Source of the DNA: an uncultured Bacteroidota bacterium
Lineage (GTDB): Bacteria; Bacteroidota; Bacteroidia; Bacteroidales; 4484-276
NCBI GenBank assembly: GCA_903944895.1
Contig: CAJATL010000336.1
Span: 1-34,705 of the forward strand
Reading direction: 5' to 3'
DNA length: 34,705 bases
Below are positions 16,856 through 24,593 of the stretch, one piece after another. Position 1 is the first letter of the stretch. The number at the start of each line of letters is the position of its first letter. Both the position numbers and the translations under genes were made by a program. The notes below the pieces were generated by a model that did no database searches, was not told the origin of the DNA, and saw only the letters and a program-made list of their open reading frames with translations.

Positions 16856-17587
16856 ATGAAAAAGCAAATTCTGTTATCACTCTTATTATTGGCCGTAATT
16901 GCTCAGTTTTGGGGATGCACAGCCGACGAAAATATCTGGGGACAAGTCAAAGGATCTGGCAACATCATTGAGGTAAACTATACGCTCACCGACTTTTCGA
17001 GGGTTGATGTGAGTCACGCTTTTGCGGTTACCGTGGTGCCTTCGGATTCGTTTTATGTTAAAATCGAGGTTGACGATAATATCGCCAGGTACTTAGATGT
17101 GTACAAATCGGGAAGCTGGTTGATGGTTGGCCTGGAGGAAAACCAGGATTACACCAACACACACCTTCATGCCGAGATTCACATGCCCGATATCACCGAA
17201 TTTCATGGCAGCGGGGCCATCGTTGCCGAAATGTCGGCATTTGATCTGGCACACGACCTGACGGTTGACTTATCAGGAGCCAGTGTTTTTTCCGGAAATT
17301 TCGACCTCGACGACCTCAACATCCATTTATCAGGAGCAAGTGTGGTAAATATTTCGGGCAGCGGAATCGGGATGAATATTAATGCCAGCGGGGCAAGCGT
17401 ACTGAATATGGGAAATTTTGTCTGTCAAAATGCAGATGTATTGCTAAGCGGCGCTACCTTTGCCACCATTCACGTAACGGAAACACTCAATGCCGAAGTT
17501 AGCGGCGCCTCAACCCTGAATTATTACGGTAACCCGACGCTGGGAAGTATCAACATTTCGGGAGCATCCGTTATCCACAAATTGTAG
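16856..17587 (+). CDS. GIN-domain (DUF2807) lipoprotein
   Basis: This encodes 243 residues. The signal peptide ends in a lipobox (AQFWGC), with Cys21 as the lipidated residue, so the protein is a membrane-anchored lipoprotein. The mature part opens with GSGNIIEVNYTLTDFSRVDVSHAFAV, the typical start of a head GIN (putative auto-transporter adhesin, DUF2807) domain. It continues as a right-handed beta-helix with repeating SGAS turns (DLSGASVFSGN, HLSGASVVNISG, NASGASVLNMG, EVSGASTLNYYG, NISGASVIHKL). The function of the family is not firmly known; adhesion and envelope-stress roles have been suggested. The acetyltransferase gene follows 11 bp downstream. Confidence 0.88.
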   Translation: MKKQILLSLLLLAVIAQFWGCTADENIWGQVKGSGNIIEVNYTLTDFSRVDVSHAFAVTVVPSDSFYVKIEVDDNIARYLDVYKSGSWLMVGLEENQDYTNTHLHAEIHMPDITEFHGSGAIVAEMSAFDLAHDLTVDLSGASVFSGNFDLDDLNIHLSGASVVNISGSGIGMNINASGASVLNMGNFVCQNADVLLSGATFATIHVTETLNAEVSGASTLNYYGNPTLGSINISGASVIHKL

Positions 17588-17598
17588 GATTGTTTTTT

Positions 17599-18153
17599 AT
17601 GGAAAATTTTATTGTCGATACCCCGCGGCTCGTGCTTATTGCTGCCGACCGGGAAATGGCGGAAGCCGGACTTACCGATTTGAGCCGGCTTTCGAAGCTG
17701 TTAAACGCCGGGATACCCAAAGGCTGGCCGCCTCCTTTAAATGATGAGGATGCTTTGCGGTGGTTTCTCGACAGAATTGTCATCAATCCTTTGGAGCTTG
17801 GCTGGCTGATGTGGCATATTATTTTGAAGGATAATGGCTCAGGGAAGCGCCTCGCTATCGGAAGTATTGGTTTTAAAGGTTTGCCCGACGAAAATGGAAT
17901 CACCGAAACCGGCTATTCGATCATGGAGGATTTTCAACGGCGGGGTTTTGCTTCTGAGGCGCTGGAAGGCCTGTTGAAATGGGCTTTTGCTTATGAAAAT
18001 GTGAAAATAGTGATCGCCGAAACTTATCCCGATCATGAAGCTTCAAAAGGTGTGATGCTTAAAAACGATTTCGTTTTTGCAGGTCAGGGTTCCGAAGATG
18101 GTGTTGTAAGATTTGAACTGACCAGAGAAAGATACTGTTCGCAGCGGATCTAA
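17599..18153 (+). CDS. GNAT-family N-acetyltransferase
   Basis: This encodes 184 residues of the Acetyltransf_3 (RimJ/RimL-like) type. The N terminus IVDTPRLVLIAADREMAEA is typical. Acetyl-CoA motif A is GYSIMEDFQRRGFASEALEGLL, with the Q/R-x-x-G-x-A loop as QRRGFA, followed by a beta strand IVIAETYPDHEASKGVMLKNDF. The acceptor cannot be deduced; relatives acetylate ribosomal proteins, amino acids or small amines. The ATG at 17599 is chosen over a TTG at 17590. It lies 11 bp after the DUF2807 gene and probably shares its transcript, ending in a terminator that spans the stop codon. Confidence 0.88.
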   Translation: MENFIVDTPRLVLIAADREMAEAGLTDLSRLSKLLNAGIPKGWPPPLNDEDALRWFLDRIVINPLELGWLMWHIILKDNGSGKRLAIGSIGFKGLPDENGITETGYSIMEDFQRRGFASEALEGLLKWAFAYENVKIVIAETYPDHEASKGVMLKNDFVFAGQGSEDGVVRFELTRERYCSQRI

Positions 18154-18162
18154 CCGCTTTTT
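18143..18162 (+). terminator. Short terminator spanning the acetyltransferase stop codon
   Basis: AGCGG (18143-18147) pairs with CCGCT (18154-18158) around the loop ATCTAA, directly followed by TTTT. The TAA stop codon forms part of the loop, so translating ribosomes could compete with hairpin formation. Confidence 0.55.
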
Positions 18163-18317
18163 AAAACCATTTGGTGTTTTTAGCTTCTGTTTCATTAAAA
18201 CTAATTACTTTTATAGCGGCAAAAGTGCGGCAAAAGTTTTTCATTACTTAAACTCCGGGTTTTAAAATGACTGACCAACTTGCGCCAAACTCACGTTAAA
18301 AGCAATATTAGCAAGCG

Positions 18318-20474
18318 ATGGATGGTTTTTTTAATACATTTTTACACGAGTTTAAAACACCCCTCACCAACCCGGTGCTCATATTTTCGTTAATCCTTTT
18401 CATCATCCTCATTTTCCCGCTTCTACTTAAAAAAATCAACATTCCCGGCATCATCGGATTAATTCTTGCCGGCGTTTTTATTGGCCCGCACGGATTGAAT
18501 ATCCTCGAAAAAAACTCGGCAGTTGATCTGTTCTCGACCATCGGACTGCTTTACATCATGTTTATTGCCGGCCTCGAACTCGACCTGAACGAGTTTAACA
18601 AGAACAAACACAAAAGTATCCTGTTTGGTTTTTTTACTTTCGCACTTCCATTAACTATTGGCTTTCCGATATGTTATTATTTCCTTGAATACGATTTTTT
18701 TGCCAGTCTGCTCACCGCAAGCATGTTTTCGACCCATACGCTGGTGGCTTACCCCATCGTGAGCAGAATGGGTGTTTCGAAAAACGAAGCGGTTGCCATT
18801 ACCGTCGGTGGAACCATTCTCACAGATACCGCTGTGCTGTTGCTTCTGGCTGTTATCATCGGCTCATACCAGGGAGGGCTTAACCAGGAATTCTGGATCA
18901 GACTGATTATTTCGTTAACGGTTTTTTTCGTTTTCATGTTCACCATTGCTCCCCGCATAGCCAAATGGTTTTTTAGTAAACTGGAGAGTGAAAAACATTC
19001 ACACTATATTTTCGTATTGGCCGTGGTATTTTTTGCTGCTTTTTTGGCGCAGGTTGCCGGTGTTGAACCGATCATAGGCGCTTTTGTGGCCGGACTTACC
19101 TTAAACAGGCTGATCCCGGCTTCTTCGGCATTGATGAACCGCATCGATTTTATCGGTAACTCTATTTTTATTCCTTTTTTCCTCATCAGCGTTGGAATGA
19201 TTGTAAACCTCGAGGTGATCAATAATGGCCCGACAGCCCTGATTGTTGCCGGAACGCTTACCATCGTTGCCCTTACGGGGAAATGGATTGCTGCATGGAT
19301 AACCCAGCTTGTCTTTAAATTTTCAGGAGCCCAGCGGCGCCTGATTTTTGGGTTAAGCAGCTCCCACGCTGCCGCAACCCTTGCTGTAATTCTGGTGGGA
19401 TATAAAAATGGTATCCTCGACGAAAACATCTTAAACGGAACAATTTTATTGATCCTGATAACCTGTGTTGTTGCTTCAATCGTTTCGGAAAAGGCCGCTA
19501 AAAGAATTGTTTTAACTTCCGACGAAGAAGGTTACGAGGAAAAAGATATCAACGGGATTAACAACGAACACATCCTTTTGCCGATAGCAAATATGATGAA
19601 TATCGGGAACCTGCTGGATTTTGCTGTTTTTATCAAAAACAAAAAAGCGCCAAACCCGATAACGCTGCTTTCGGTGGTTTCGAATAATGATGAAGCAGAG
19701 GCAAACATCCGGAAAGCCCGCATTAAACTTCAATCCATTGCCCAACTGGCTTCGGCTTCAGAAACCAAGGCCAACGTCATCACCACCATCGACCATAATA
19801 CAGCCAGCGGTATTGCGCGTACTTCACGTGAAATTCTCGCCGACATCATTATTCTGGGATGGCCGCAAAAAGAAGGAATGATTGATAAATTCCTTGGCGA
19901 AAAAACCAAGGGCATCCTTAACAGCACCAACAAAACCACCTTTATCTGTCATTTTGTAAAGCCTTTGATTGCTCACAAAAGGTTGGTGCTGATTATGCCT
20001 CCTCTGGCCGAAATGGAGAGCGGTTTTATGCAATGGCTTTCAAAAATTACGAAACTGGCTACCGAGTTAAGTCTTCCAATGGTGGCGTTTGGAACTAAAA
20101 AAAGTGAAGAAGCTGTTTTTAAATGTGCCAGGAAGTATAAGTTGAATTCGAAAATCGCTTTTAATTTGTTTGATGATTGGGACGATCTGGTGACCCTTTC
20201 GAAACAGGTAAGATCTGATGATATTTTGGTATTGGTTTCGGCACGATCTGGCTCGGTTTCGCATATCAGCGTGCTCGACAGGCTTCCTGCAAAGCTCGAA
20301 AAACACTGGGGCGAAAGCAGTAGGATTATCATTTATCCGCAGCAGTTCAGCGCACTTCATACCAACGAAAGATATGAAGACATTGATCCGGATTCATTGT
20401 CGAAAGGTTTCGAAAAAATCCAGAAAATCGGAAAAGAGTTTGGAAGTATTTTTACAAAGGGAAGCCACGAATAA
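18318..20474 (+). CDS. CPA2-family cation/proton antiporter with C-terminal USP-like region
   Basis: This encodes 718 residues. The first 405 or so form a sodium/hydrogen exchanger domain of about 12-13 membrane helices. It includes IPGIIGLILAGVFIGPHGLNIL, the family entry motif, and GLLYIMFIAGLELDL. TILTDTAVLLLL places Asp170 in the membrane as the expected ion-binding carboxylate, preceded by Thr169 rather than Asp or Asn. Residues from about 415 to 718 are cytoplasmic and resemble two tandem universal-stress-protein folds (HILLPIANMMNIGNLLDFAV, then RLVLIMPPLAEMESGFMQW). No TrkA-N domain is seen, unlike KefB/KefC. It probably exchanges Na+ or K+ for protons under nucleotide control. It stands alone and faces the asparaginase gene. 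Confidence 0.88.
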   Translation: MDGFFNTFLHEFKTPLTNPVLIFSLILFIILIFPLLLKKINIPGIIGLILAGVFIGPHGLNILEKNSAVDLFSTIGLLYIMFIAGLELDLNEFNKNKHKSILFGFFTFALPLTIGFPICYYFLEYDFFASLLTASMFSTHTLVAYPIVSRMGVSKNEAVAITVGGTILTDTAVLLLLAVIIGSYQGGLNQEFWIRLIISLTVFFVFMFTIAPRIAKWFFSKLESEKHSHYIFVLAVVFFAAFLAQVAGVEPIIGAFVAGLTLNRLIPASSALMNRIDFIGNSIFIPFFLISVGMIVNLEVINNGPTALIVAGTLTIVALTGKWIAAWITQLVFKFSGAQRRLIFGLSSSHAAATLAVILVGYKNGILDENILNGTILLILITCVVASIVSEKAAKRIVLTSDEEGYEEKDINGINNEHILLPIANMMNIGNLLDFAVFIKNKKAPNPITLLSVVSNNDEAEANIRKARIKLQSIAQLASASETKANVITTIDHNTASGIARTSREILADIIILGWPQKEGMIDKFLGEKTKGILNSTNKTTFICHFVKPLIAHKRLVLIMPPLAEMESGFMQWLSKITKLATELSLPMVAFGTKKSEEAVFKCARKYKLNSKIAFNLFDDWDDLVTLSKQVRSDDILVLVSARSGSVSHISVLDRLPAKLEKHWGESSRIIIYPQQFSALHTNERYEDIDPDSLSKGFEKIQKIGKEFGSIFTKGSHE

Positions 20475-20505
20475 CCCGCATTATCCTAATCTAGATAAAC
20501 CCGAA

Positions 20506-20582
20506 ATGACAAATAACAAAAAACAAAACTCAAATAATTCCTTGATCTAATTGGTGATTTGTGATTTGAATTTTGTGATTTC
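20506..20582. repeat. Degenerate 7-bp array between convergent genes
   Basis: Eleven heptamers can be read in one phase: ATGACAA, ATAACAA, AAAACAA, AACTCAA, ATAATTC, CTTGATC, TAATTGG, TGATTTG, TGATTTG, AATTTTG, TGATTTC. Neighbouring units resemble each other, but the two ends do not. It lies in the 158-bp gap between the antiporter and asparaginase stop codons, where no clear terminator was found. Confidence 0.6.
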
Positions 20583-20632
20583 TGCCAAAAAAAACATCAA
20601 ATTCAAAGAAAAGAGCCTATTGCCGGGGGTTT

Positions 20633-21655
20633 TTATTCTTCCTTAAAAATATAAACCTGCGGCTTTTCTTTAGCTTTTAAAAATCCACGAAACATTCCAT
20701 CCGAATTAAAAGGCATCGAAATATTGCCGTTTTTATCCATCGCAACCAGGCCACCACTTGCATTTTGAGATTTCAGTTTGGAATTAACCACGTAGTTTGC
20801 AGCGTTGTCGAGGCTTTCGCCGAGATATTGCATGCGTGCTGAGATGTCGTAGGCGACCACATTGGTGATGAAATATTCGCCATGCCCTGTTGCCGAAATG
20901 CCGCAGGTGGCGTTATTGGCGTAAGTTCCTGCTCCGATTATTGGCGAATCGCCAACACGGCCATATTTTTTATTGGTCATGCCGCCGGTTGAGGTTCCAG
21001 CGGCAAGGTTGCCGGATTTATCGAGGGCAACTGCACCAACGGTTCCACCTTTTTTGGTTTCGTCAGGTTTTTGCTCAAGTTCACGCAGTCTGGCTTTTTG
21101 CAAAGCATCCCAGCGTTCCTGAGTAAAAAACCAGGAAGGGTCAACAATTTCGAGGCCCTGTTCAGAAGCGAATTTCTCGGCACCTTCTTTTATCAGCATC
21201 ACATGCGGCGAATTTTCCATCACTTTCCGGGCTGCCGAAATGGGATTCTTGATGGTTTTAACATTCGCCACGGCACCGGCTTTCATGGTTTTGCCGTCCA
21301 TAATGGCTGCATCCAGCTCATTCTGGCCATCGGCATTAAAAACAGCGCCTTTCCCGGCATTAAACAGCGGGCTGTCCTCCAGGATTCGGATGGTTGCTTC
21401 GACAGCATCAAGGCTGGTTCCGCCGCTTTTCAGGATATTTCCGCCCGTTTCGAGGGCTTCGGTGAGCTTTTCGCGACAAGCTTTTTCTTTCTCAGCAGTA
21501 AAATCATCGGGATTAATTTTTCCGGCACCTCCGTGTATCACAATGGCCCATTCTGCCTTTGCAACGGCCTTTTCGACAGGTTTTTGATTTTGCTGAACAC
21601 ACGAAATCATCAATAATTCGAACAGAACAATAAAAATAAGGAAAGTATTTTTCAT
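20633..21655 (-). CDS. Lipoprotein isoaspartyl peptidase / L-asparaginase (Ntn hydrolase)
   Basis: This encodes 340 residues. A lipobox (LMISC, Cys19) makes it an envelope lipoprotein. The plant-type asparaginase fold opens with WAIVIHGGAG and continues with GGTSLDAVEATIRILEDSPLFNAGKGAVFN. The autoprocessing site is Gly204-Thr205 in KKGGTVGAVALD: cleavage frees Thr205 as the N-terminal nucleophile, giving alpha and beta subunits. STGGMTNKKYGRVGDSPIIGAG and SATGHGEYF carry the substrate pocket. It would hydrolyse isoaspartyl peptides and/or asparagine outside the cytoplasm. The TauE/SafE gene ends 5 bp before its start, so they form an operon. Activity towards free asparagine is uncertain. Confidence 0.92.
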   Translation of the reverse strand: MKNTFLIFIVLFELLMISCVQQNQKPVEKAVAKAEWAIVIHGGAGKINPDDFTAEKEKACREKLTEALETGGNILKSGGTSLDAVEATIRILEDSPLFNAGKGAVFNADGQNELDAAIMDGKTMKAGAVANVKTIKNPISAARKVMENSPHVMLIKEGAEKFASEQGLEIVDPSWFFTQERWDALQKARLRELEQKPDETKKGGTVGAVALDKSGNLAAGTSTGGMTNKKYGRVGDSPIIGAGTYANNATCGISATGHGEYFITNVVAYDISARMQYLGESLDNAANYVVNSKLKSQNASGGLVAMDKNGNISMPFNSDGMFRGFLKAKEKPQVYIFKEE

Positions 21656-21660
21656 TTGAG

Positions 21661-22443
21661 CTATTTTAAATTATGCATCATTTTACTAAAATCGATCAGA
21701 TCGAATAAATGTGCCGAGGTTACCAAAATTACCGCCACGATTACCCATTTTACAAAGCTGGCTCCGCGGCTTACAGCCATTCGCGCTGCAATAAATGCAC
21801 CAAGCACATTTCCCACAGTCATCACCAGGCCGTACGTCCAGTTTACGCTTCCGTTTAAGATGAATACGACCAGGGTAAAAGGTGTGTAAAGCAAAACGAT
21901 TAGAACCTTGATGGCGTTGGCTTTTACAAGTTCGTAACCGGCGCTGAGAACAATTGCTGCGAGCAAAAAATAGCCGATGCCCACATGAATAAAACCACCA
22001 TAAATGCCAATAACAAAAAACAACAAAACCTGCCAGATGGTGATTTTTTTTTCGATGAGGTGCTTTTGCTCTTTGATCCATTTTTCGGGATTATAAAGGA
22101 TTGCGAAAAGCATGAACAGCATCACAATGGCAACCGCCTTTTCGAATATTTCCTCGTTGATATCCACGGCTATCCAGGCTCCGAGTAACGAACCGATTGC
22201 GGCCGGAACTGCCAGCCAGAAGCCTTTTTTGGTGTCCAAAACTTTTTGATGCCTGAAGCTTGCGGTAGCTGTAAATGTCTGAATGGCGATGGCGATGCGG
22301 TTGGTGCCATTGGCCACGGTTGCCGGCAAACCCAAAAACATCAGCATGGCCAGCGAAATTACCGATCCGCCACCAGCAAGGGTGTTAATGAATCCGGCAA
22401 GAAATCCGGCAATTGTTAACGAAATTATTTCAAACCAACCCAT
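21661..22443 (-). CDS. TauE/SafE-family membrane transporter
   Basis: This encodes 260 residues, almost entirely hydrophobic, with about eight membrane helices. The family hallmark is the duplicated four-helix unit: the first opens FLAGFINTLAGGGSVISLAML with PATVANGTNRIAI, and the second carries GIYGGFIHVGIGYFLLAAI with KANAIKVLIVLLYTP. Members export sulfite, sulfoacetate or other organosulfur anions, or take up related anions; the substrate here is unknown. It is the first gene of a two-gene operon with the asparaginase-type lipoprotein, 5 bp apart. The long 7-bp array begins 15 bp upstream of its start codon, so its promoter must lie within or beyond that array. Confidence 0.88.
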   Translation of the reverse strand: MGWFEIISLTIAGFLAGFINTLAGGGSVISLAMLMFLGLPATVANGTNRIAIAIQTFTATASFRHQKVLDTKKGFWLAVPAAIGSLLGAWIAVDINEEIFEKAVAIVMLFMLFAILYNPEKWIKEQKHLIEKKITIWQVLLFFVIGIYGGFIHVGIGYFLLAAIVLSAGYELVKANAIKVLIVLLYTPFTLVVFILNGSVNWTYGLVMTVGNVLGAFIAARMAVSRGASFVKWVIVAVILVTSAHLFDLIDFSKMMHNLK

Positions 22444-22458
22444 AAGTTATTAAAATTA

Positions 22459-22689
22459 CAAAACTCAAAACTCAAAACTCAAAACTCAAATTTCAAATTG
22501 GCAGTTGCAAGTCGTTAGGCGTAAGTAGTGAGTAATTAGCCGGAAGTTGGCAGTTGGCAGTTGGCAGTTGCCAGTCGGCAGTCGGCAGTCAATCATAAAT
22601 CATAAATCATAAATCAATAGTAGCCAGTCGGCAGTTGCCAGTCGTAAGTCGTAAGGCGTAAGTCAATCAAAAATCAAAAATCTGAAATC
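22459..22689. repeat. Thirty-three-unit phase-coherent 7-bp array with drifting unit sequence
   Basis: The 231 bp can be cut into 33 consecutive heptamers without one indel. It begins with four CAAAACT, then CAAATTT, CAAATTG and GCAGTTG, passes through CAAGTCG, TTAGGCG, TAAGTAG and TGAGTAA, and returns to GCAGTTG three times. It goes on to CCAGTCG, GCAGTCG and GCAGTCA, three ATCATAA, GTCGGCA, GTTGCCA, two GTCGTAA, GGCGTAA, two AAAAATC and TGAAATC. Blocks of identical units alternate with gradual change. It fills most of the 312-bp gap between the hybrid kinase gene and the TauE/SafE gene. No gene or clear promoter is visible here. Confidence 0.9.
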
Positions 22690-22755
22690 CTCAATGAGAA
22701 GCGTTTTCGACGGTTTTGAATTGCATTTTGAGTTTTGATTTCTTGGTTTTTGAAA

Positions 22756-24561
22756 TCACCCTGGTTGTTGAACATTCCCAATCAAAATATTATGAAGCAA
22801 TTCGGCCAGTTCCTTTTGTTTAAATGGCTTGCTGATGTAGCCATCCATCCCGGCGGCAAGGCAGGCTTCGCGGTCGCCTTTCATGGCGTTGGCGGTGAGG
22901 GCAATTATTGGGACATGACGCATGAATTTTTTATTTTTTAAAATGCGGTATTGTTCGATGGCTCTGATTTTTTCGGTGGCCTTAAAACCATTCATCACAG
23001 GCATTAAAACATCCATCAGGATCATGTCGAATTTGCCACTCTTAAATTTCATCACCGCTTCATGCCCGTTTTCAGCCAGTTCGACTTTGTAGCCAGCTTG
23101 CCTGAGATTGTGTAACGCAATTTTCTGATTGATTTTGTTATCCTCTACCAAAAGCACCGACAAATCTTTATCGATACGGGAAATCAGTTCGAGTTTTTCC
23201 TTTTCGATAACCACGACTTCTTTATCTATTTTATCAACCTTGCCAAATTCGGCAGTAAACCAAAAGGTTGAACCTTTTCCGAATTTGCTGTCCATGCCAA
23301 TTTTGCCATTCATCATTTCGACCAGCTTTTTTGAAATGGACAAACCGAGTCCGGTTCCGCCATATTTGCGGGTTGTAGAGGCATCGACCTGCGAAAACTC
23401 CCTGAAGAGGCTTTTTCGGCCTTCTTTTGAAACGCCGATTCCGGTGTCGTTAACCTCAAAACGAAGAAGATGATGGTTTTGCTTGTTTTTTTCAAGTTTT
23501 ATTCTCACCTCAACATGGCCTTTGGCGGTAAATTTTATGGCGTTGGAGGCAAGATTTAGGATGATCTGTTTGAGCCGGTGTGGGTCGCCTTTAAGTATTT
23601 CCGGGATTATTTCGTCGTAATTAATCCTGAAATCCAACCCTTTTTCGTTGGCTTTGGTGACCAATATTCGCTCAACATCACCCAAAACATTTGGTAACGA
23701 AAACTCAATAATTTCAAAATCGAGTTTTCCGGCTTCAATTTTTGAAAAATCGAGCACATCGTTAATGAGACTCAAAAGACTGTTTGCCGAAACATCGATC
23801 GCATCGAGGAGCAAAACCTGTTCGCCGTTAAGCTCGGTTTGTTTAAGAATTTCGGCCATGCCAATGATGCCATTCATGGGTGTGCGTATTTCGTGGCTCA
23901 TGTTGGCGAGAAATTCACTTTTGGCTTTTGTCCCTGCCTCGGCTTGTTCTTTGGCTTTTTTTAATTCGATTTCATAATTCTTTCGGTCGGTGATATCGTA
24001 AGAAACGCCAACCAACCCAATAACCTGGCCTGATAAATTTTTTACAGGAGCAAGGTTTGTCGAAAGATAAATTTCTGAATTTTGTTTTTTTATAACCTCT
24101 TCAACATTATAAACCGGGAGGCCGCGACCGAGCACATCCCTTTCAATTTTTTCATAATCGGCATTATTGTATTCAGGAAGTAAAGCATTGTTTTTTTTGC
24201 CTGCGATGTTCGCCATTTTGACATTGAGAAAATCTTCAAAAGCATTGTTTACAAGCTGGTATTCTAAATCGACATTTTTAAAATATACCAGCGCCGGAAT
24301 TGCAGAGAGTAAGGTGGAAAGCTCTTCGGCTCTTATTTTGAGGCTATTGAGCGCAAGGTTGAGATCTTTGGACGTTTTGGCAAGCAATGAATAAATGATG
24401 TTTTTGTCTTTGTTGGCACGGTCGTACTTAAAATGCAAAGCTTCATTTTCCTTTTTGAGCACAGTAAACTGCTCAAATATTTGACTTTTTAAACTCTCAA
24501 ACTCTTCGAGAGATTTAATGGAATTAAGCTTTTCGGTGATTTCAGTAATCCGGTTCGACAT
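22756..24561 (-). CDS. Soluble PAS-containing hybrid histidine kinase
   Basis: This encodes 601 residues with no transmembrane segment, so it is a cytoplasmic sensor. Residues 1-85 are mostly coiled coil. A PAS domain lies at about 82-195 (IPALVYFKNVDLEYQLVN through VGVSYDITDRK). The HisKA dimerisation helix carries phospho-accepting His223 in FLANMSHEIRTPMNG. The ATPase domain has the N box (Asn340 in LNLASNAIKF), G1 (NDTGIGV), the F box (FREFSQVDAS) and G2 (GGTGLGLS). A C-terminal receiver domain at about 467-595 has Glu473/Asp474, phospho-accepting Asp517 in MILMDVLMP, and Lys578. No HPt or DNA-binding output is present, so signalling needs another protein. The FIST gene lies 32 bp upstream in the same direction and is its likely partner. 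Confidence 0.93.
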   Translation of the reverse strand: MSNRITEITEKLNSIKSLEEFESLKSQIFEQFTVLKKENEALHFKYDRANKDKNIIYSLLAKTSKDLNLALNSLKIRAEELSTLLSAIPALVYFKNVDLEYQLVNNAFEDFLNVKMANIAGKKNNALLPEYNNADYEKIERDVLGRGLPVYNVEEVIKKQNSEIYLSTNLAPVKNLSGQVIGLVGVSYDITDRKNYEIELKKAKEQAEAGTKAKSEFLANMSHEIRTPMNGIIGMAEILKQTELNGEQVLLLDAIDVSANSLLSLINDVLDFSKIEAGKLDFEIIEFSLPNVLGDVERILVTKANEKGLDFRINYDEIIPEILKGDPHRLKQIILNLASNAIKFTAKGHVEVRIKLEKNKQNHHLLRFEVNDTGIGVSKEGRKSLFREFSQVDASTTRKYGGTGLGLSISKKLVEMMNGKIGMDSKFGKGSTFWFTAEFGKVDKIDKEVVVIEKEKLELISRIDKDLSVLLVEDNKINQKIALHNLRQAGYKVELAENGHEAVMKFKSGKFDMILMDVLMPVMNGFKATEKIRAIEQYRILKNKKFMRHVPIIALTANAMKGDREACLAAGMDGYISKPFKQKELAELLHNILIGNVQQPG

Positions 24562-24593
24562 ATTATGACGGGCATTATCAGCTTTCCATAATG

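Noticed and set aside
18216-18237. Tandem duplication of GCGGCAAAAGT upstream of the antiporter
   Set aside because: Two copies of 11 bp are too few to call a repeat array, and no regulator site is known to match.
21071-21616. Open frame of 181 codons on the + strand inside the asparaginase gene
   Set aside because: It is antisense to the conserved Ntn-hydrolase frame.
22459-22689. Possible CRISPR array
   Set aside because: Units are 7 bp with no spacers of constant length, no long direct repeat and no cas gene nearby.
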